Shown one piece after another: positions 61,157 through 64,000 of a stretch of 64,000 bases of DNA (the stretch's first letter is position 1; every line of letters starts with the position of its first letter). The position numbers and the translations under genes are program-made. Source of the stretch: Ruminococcus sp. AM22-13. Lineage in GTDB: Bacteria > Bacillota > Clostridia > Lachnospirales > Lachnospiraceae. Where the stretch lies: NCBI RefSeq assembly GCF_003471165.1, contig NZ_QRIL01000002.1:186001-250000 (forward strand). Reading direction: 5' to 3'. The notes under the pieces are model-generated. The model was not told the DNA's origin and did no database searches. It worked only from the letters and a program-made list of their open reading frames with translations.

Positions 61157-61369
61157 TCATTGTTCGATTTCTGTAGTGAATTCCAAAATATCATCGACTC
61201 CACAATCAAGAGTTTTGCAGATTTTCTCGATAGTGTCGAGAGAAATATAATTGTCACGCTTGATGCGTGTAATGATATTGGCACTAAAGCCTGCTTTTTC
61301 CATCAGATCTGCATTAGTCATACCCTTGTCACTCAGTAAGTGAAACAATTTTTTATAGGTCACAGCCAT
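61157..61369 (-). CDS. XRE-family helix-turn-helix regulator
   Basis: This 70-aa protein is one Cro/CI-type helix-turn-helix domain (MTNADLMEKAGFSANIITRIKRD, KICKTLDCGVDDIL). Such short XRE proteins often repress neighbouring defence genes. It starts at 61369, where the MAVTYKKLFHLL N-terminus begins; the upstream site is weak. It overlaps a 52-aa frame (61353-61511). Confidence 0.85.
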   Translation of the reverse strand: MAVTYKKLFHLLSDKGMTNADLMEKAGFSANIITRIKRDNYISLDTIEKICKTLDCGVDDILEFTTEIEQ

Positions 61370-61511
61370 GGTACAAGGACATCTCAGCATTATAAAGCGC
61401 CACAGCACTTTCCATCTGCTCTTTCAGATTCTTCCCTGCATCATACTCCGGCTTTAGCTTCTTTCGACCGCCGCCTGGCTTCCGAGATTTATACACTCTT
61501 TTTTCTCCCAT
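61353..61511 (-). CDS. Small basic protein (52 aa), possible
   Basis: An ATG at 61511, 3 nt after the GNAT stop, opens a frame MGEKRVYKSRKPGGGRKKLK ending at 61353. The first half is strongly basic, the second half helical (KNLKEQMESAVALYNAEM). It overlaps the XRE start by 17 bp in another frame. It resembles the N-terminus of small regulatory proteins in mobile elements. The ribosome binding site is weak, so it could be a remnant. Confidence 0.4.
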   Translation of the reverse strand: MGEKRVYKSRKPGGGRKKLKPEYDAGKNLKEQMESAVALYNAEMSLYHGCDL

Positions 61512-61514
61512 AGC

Positions 61515-62039
61515 TCACAGCACCAGTTCATACAATTTGAACGTCATCTCCCCGACCACATCATAATAAGGTGTCTTGGTCTGGATATATCGAAAACCTA
61601 GTTTCTGATACAACTTTTCGGCCGTTGTGTTGTTCTCAATCACATCAAGTCGTAATGCCTTCTTGCCAGCTTTTCTTTCCTGCTCAATTACATTCTCTAC
61701 TAATCTTCGCGCCAGTCCTTTTCCACGATAATACGGATGAACTGCCAGAACATGAAGAACGATTACCTCATCCGAGTCAATCTGCCACGGAGCATCTGCA
61801 TAGCCATCGACCTTTTCATCATTTGCTATGACACACGCTGCGATTTCATCACCATCTGCCAACACATACAGTTCTTCCCTATCAATGTTGTTCTGTATCA
61901 TTTCATCAGATGGATGGACTCCTTTCTTCCAATGCGGAAATGACGGGTCATCCTGGTCTTGGTCGATCAAGTTCCAGTACAGAGATCTTATTTTGTCGAA
62001 ATCTTCTTTTTCTGCTTTACGAAATATCATTTTATCCAT
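61515..62039 (-). CDS. GNAT-family N-acetyltransferase
   Basis: This 174-aa protein has the acetyl-CoA binding motif HPYYRGKGLARRLVENVI and the C-terminal NNTTAEKLYQKLGFRYIQ. The family transfers acetyl groups to amines. The substrate is unknown. It is spaced 3 nt from the VOC-family gene, so they are likely co-transcribed. Confidence 0.9.
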   Translation of the reverse strand: MDKMIFRKAEKEDFDKIRSLYWNLIDQDQDDPSFPHWKKGVHPSDEMIQNNIDREELYVLADGDEIAACVIANDEKVDGYADAPWQIDSDEVIVLHVLAVHPYYRGKGLARRLVENVIEQERKAGKKALRLDVIENNTTAEKLYQKLGFRYIQTKTPYYDVVGEMTFKLYELVL

Positions 62040-62042
62040 CCC

Positions 62043-62426
62043 TTATTCGTGCAGCTCCAGCGGCAGTCCGTCCGGGTCATGAAAGAAAGTCATCTTCTTG
62101 CCAGTATAATCGTCAACCCGAATCGGCTCACATTCAATTCCGACTTCCGCCAGCTCATTCACCGTCTGTTCCACGCTGTCTACGCAGAACGCAAGATGAC
62201 GTAGCCCACAGGCCTCTGGGCGGTTCACACGCTTCGGTGGATTCTCTTCAGCAAAAATCTCCAGCTCTGTGTGTTCATTGACACTAAGATCTAGCTTCCA
62301 GTCCTTACGCTCTGGGCGATAGTTTTCTCTGATGACAGAGAAGCCCAGCTTGTTCACATAAAAATTCTTTGCGGCTTCGTAGTCAGATACGATGATTGCA
62401 ATATGATGTATTTTTGATAAATTCAT
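62043..62426 (-). CDS. VOC-family (glyoxalase-like) protein
   Basis: This 127-aa protein has the vicinal-oxygen-chelate pattern: HHIAIIVSDYEAAKNFYV, ELEIFAEENPP, GLRHLAFCVDSVE and FFHDPDGLPLELHE, with the metal-binding His and Glu residues. It fits the GloA2/SMU.1112c-like group. The substrate is not predictable. Confidence 0.88.
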   Translation of the reverse strand: MNLSKIHHIAIIVSDYEAAKNFYVNKLGFSVIRENYRPERKDWKLDLSVNEHTELEIFAEENPPKRVNRPEACGLRHLAFCVDSVEQTVNELAEVGIECEPIRVDDYTGKKMTFFHDPDGLPLELHE

Positions 62427-62478
62427 TTTTCCTCACGCTCCATTACTTTTATTTCCGTTGCAAACTATACATCAACCT

Positions 62479-62649
62479 TCAAAAATTACCGTGTGAACTC
62501 CTGGAGTTCAGTTTGTCCACACGGTCATCCTCTACCAGTTCGCCGGCAACGCGAATCCACTCGCCGCCTTTGAATGCACACAACTCTGCTTTCGGATTGG
62601 CATGCAGCTGCTTGGAAACATCCTTCTTGCCAGTCTGGATGTACAGAGA
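62479..62649 (-). pseudogene. Pyridoxamine 5'-phosphate oxidase-like fragment
   Basis: The frame SLYIQTGKKDVSKQLHANPK followed by ELCAFKGGEWIRVAGELVED is the middle of a PPOX-family flavoprotein. It has no start and ends early in a non-family tail (NSRSSHGNF). It lies in frame directly after the TGA stop of the TPR gene, so a deletion probably joined the two. Confidence 0.65.
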
Positions 62650-64000
62650 TCAGCCTTTCAAAACCAATTTGCACTCCTCAATCTTTCTATAATATGGTGA
62701 TCTGCATCCCACATGTCTTTTTATAAATTGCTTATATCTGGCTATTCTTGTATAACAACTGTATCTTTGTCTCAATGTAAGCTTATTAGTCTTCTTCAAA
62801 CTACTCATATACATGATATCCAAACAAATATAAATAAATCTTTCCTCTCTATATACGATTTGATTCAGTACTCTCTTGCAGAGCTTTGCACATTTACTAT
62901 AATTTTGGTTTGCAAAATACATTTCCGCTAACATCTTACAAGTCTCGTAATTCATTTCTGTTTGTCTTATCTGATTTTCAAAAAATGTAATACTTTCTTC
63001 AAAATTTGTTTCATAAAAGCCTTTTGCATACAAATAATTCTCAAGGATCAGTTCTTTTGAATATGGATTTGTCTCATCGTTAAGTGCTTGTTCAAAGCAC
63101 TTAAAAGCCTCATAATATTTATGCTCATACAAATATATATTTCCCTTATTCTGGAGTATATCTGTCGCGTAATTTACCGGCGTATCCTGAGTTCGTAAAT
63201 ATAATTGATATAATGAATTCTGAAGTCTCAATGCCTTCTTATAAAACCCAGCCTCCATATAGCACAGTGATAAGTTGTTTGCCACCTCACATGATAAAAT
63301 GTTATTTCTATCTATTTTTTTATTAAAATTACCAAATAATAAACTCTCCAGATATTCTGTTGCTCTTTCTATATCACCAATAAAGCTGAGATTTAAACCA
63401 ATTCTATTTTTCACATTATTTAATTTCTTTTCATTTTTAACTTCCTGATAATACTGCTCTACAACATATAATTTGTTAACAGCCTCATAATAATGTCCTG
63501 TCTTTTCAAGTACCCTGGAATATTCATCTTCTACCAGAATCTGAACTTCCTTCCTAACAGAATTCTCTTTACATGACTCTAAAGCCTGCTCAAATTTCTC
63601 TTTTGAAACTTTAAATTCCTCTATATCCATATATAGTGTTGCTTCATCAACTAAACATCTAATCCATTTTTCCTTGTCTCTTTTGAAAAATGTTTTACAT
63701 TCTTTAAGCATGTCCAATAAAACAGAATTTTCTCTAAATCTGTATATTTTAAATAATATTCTTTCTATTTTATATAAATATCCATTTAGACTGTCATTTT
63801 GTATATCCAATTGTATGATGTTTCTCAAGTTCCATTCAACTTGTTGACATATTGTCACATCATGAGTAGCTTTTATCGTTTGTACATATGCCAATATATT
63901 TTTCCACCAGTTTTCATTTAAACTATTCGGTTCTGACGTATATTTTAGTTTAAATTCCACATTCGGAATGGCATACTCTCCATTTAAGAAGATATACTTT
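62650..64000 (-). CDS. TPR-repeat protein, 5' end outside the window
   Basis: The frame runs from 62650 to the right edge without a stop (the last visible part KYIFLNGEYAIPNVEFKLKY precedes a GTG at 63960), so the start probably lies beyond 64000. At least 436 residues contain degenerate tetratricopeptide-like helices (FEQALESCKE, AVNKLYVVEQYYQEV, YYEAFKCFEQALND). Such proteins often sense peptides or scaffold complexes. It is AT-rich compared with the housekeeping genes. Its 3' end abuts a PPOX relic. Confidence 0.7.
   Translation of the reverse strand, partial: KYIFLNGEYAIPNVEFKLKYTSEPNSLNENWWKNILAYVQTIKATHDVTICQQVEWNLRNIIQLDIQNDSLNGYLYKIERILFKIYRFRENSVLLDMLKECKTFFKRDKEKWIRCLVDEATLYMDIEEFKVSKEKFEQALESCKENSVRKEVQILVEDEYSRVLEKTGHYYEAVNKLYVVEQYYQEVKNEKKLNNVKNRIGLNLSFIGDIERATEYLESLLFGNFNKKIDRNNILSCEVANNLSLCYMEAGFYKKALRLQNSLYQLYLRTQDTPVNYATDILQNKGNIYLYEHKYYEAFKCFEQALNDETNPYSKELILENYLYAKGFYETNFEESITFFENQIRQTEMNYETCKMLAEMYFANQNYSKCAKLCKRVLNQIVYREERFIYICLDIMYMSSLKKTNKLTLRQRYSCYTRIARYKQFIKRHVGCRSPYYRKIEECKLVLKG

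Noticed and set aside
1..64000. tRNA or rRNA genes
   Set aside because: No conserved tRNA arms with CCA-type ends and no rRNA core sequences were noticed by eye; a dedicated scan was not possible.

Overview
The window looks like chromosomal DNA of an anaerobic, low-to-moderate GC member of the Lachnospiraceae, probably Blautia or a close acetogenic relative. The reasons are two class III (oxygen-sensitive) ribonucleotide reductases, AsnA, a MetF/MetV/RnfC-like cluster of the kind found in the Wood-Ljungdahl methyl branch, Firmicutes-type T-box and cobalamin riboswitches, GGAGG ribosome binding sites, and the gene order prfA-prmC-DUF1385-rpmE-rho. No rRNA or tRNA gene was recognised. The genus is an inference.

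Layout. 1-31.9 kb is mostly housekeeping on the minus strand: a truncated nrdD, a zinc-ribbon membrane protein, asnA and a CBS protein (plus), a polar amino-acid ABC transporter with a BASS-family transporter, dapF (plus), azlCD, a Fur-family regulator with a predicted 10-TM metal exporter, a sulfur block (metY, mnmA, cysK, Rrf2 regulator), an ACT protein, a second nrdD fused to a redoxin domain, hflX, a TPR lipoprotein, glmM, a nucleotidyltransferase, prfA, prmC, a DUF1385 protein, rpmE and rho. 32.2-33.5 kb holds two plus-strand gene relics (transglutaminase and PilT). 33.6-42 kb carries a small exporter, hisC, T-box-controlled thrS, and metF-metV plus a protein with an RnfC-like core behind a MetV-like domain.

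From 42 kb the content becomes accessory: an amidase, a two-repeat secreted protein, a DUF5052 lipoprotein pair, a one-spacer CRISPR remnant, a sugar-type three-component sensor (binding protein, kinase, AraC-type regulator) beside a secreted esterase, a TnpB relic, a LysR regulator, and a cobalamin-riboswitch operon. That operon joins a metal-chelate/B12-type ABC transporter to a NifH-like reductase and a short nitrogenase-component-1-like protein. 57.7-64 kb looks like a defence/mobile island: a likely type III toxin-antitoxin locus, an integrase relic, a protein with a HEPN-like motif, a Shedu-like (DUF4263) protein, an XRE regulator, then GNAT and VOC genes and a truncated TPR gene.

Four repeat families lie between the genes. 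A 142-143 bp MITE (terminal repeats GTTACTGTTCAC) has three full copies, each with a perfect 8-bp target duplication, plus two 27-bp mini-copies with the same type of duplication, all between 2.7 and 39.4 kb. A REP-like motif (TACTTCATAGGGTCAGACC) occurs only between 43.6 and 59.3 kb. A third family ends in GATTCGGTTAA and lies near gene 3' ends. A fourth is a 160-bp palindrome ending in GTGTGTTTGAAAA. The strongest leads for new biology are the B12-riboswitch/nitrogenase-like operon, the circularly permuted amino-acid binding protein, and the MITE family.
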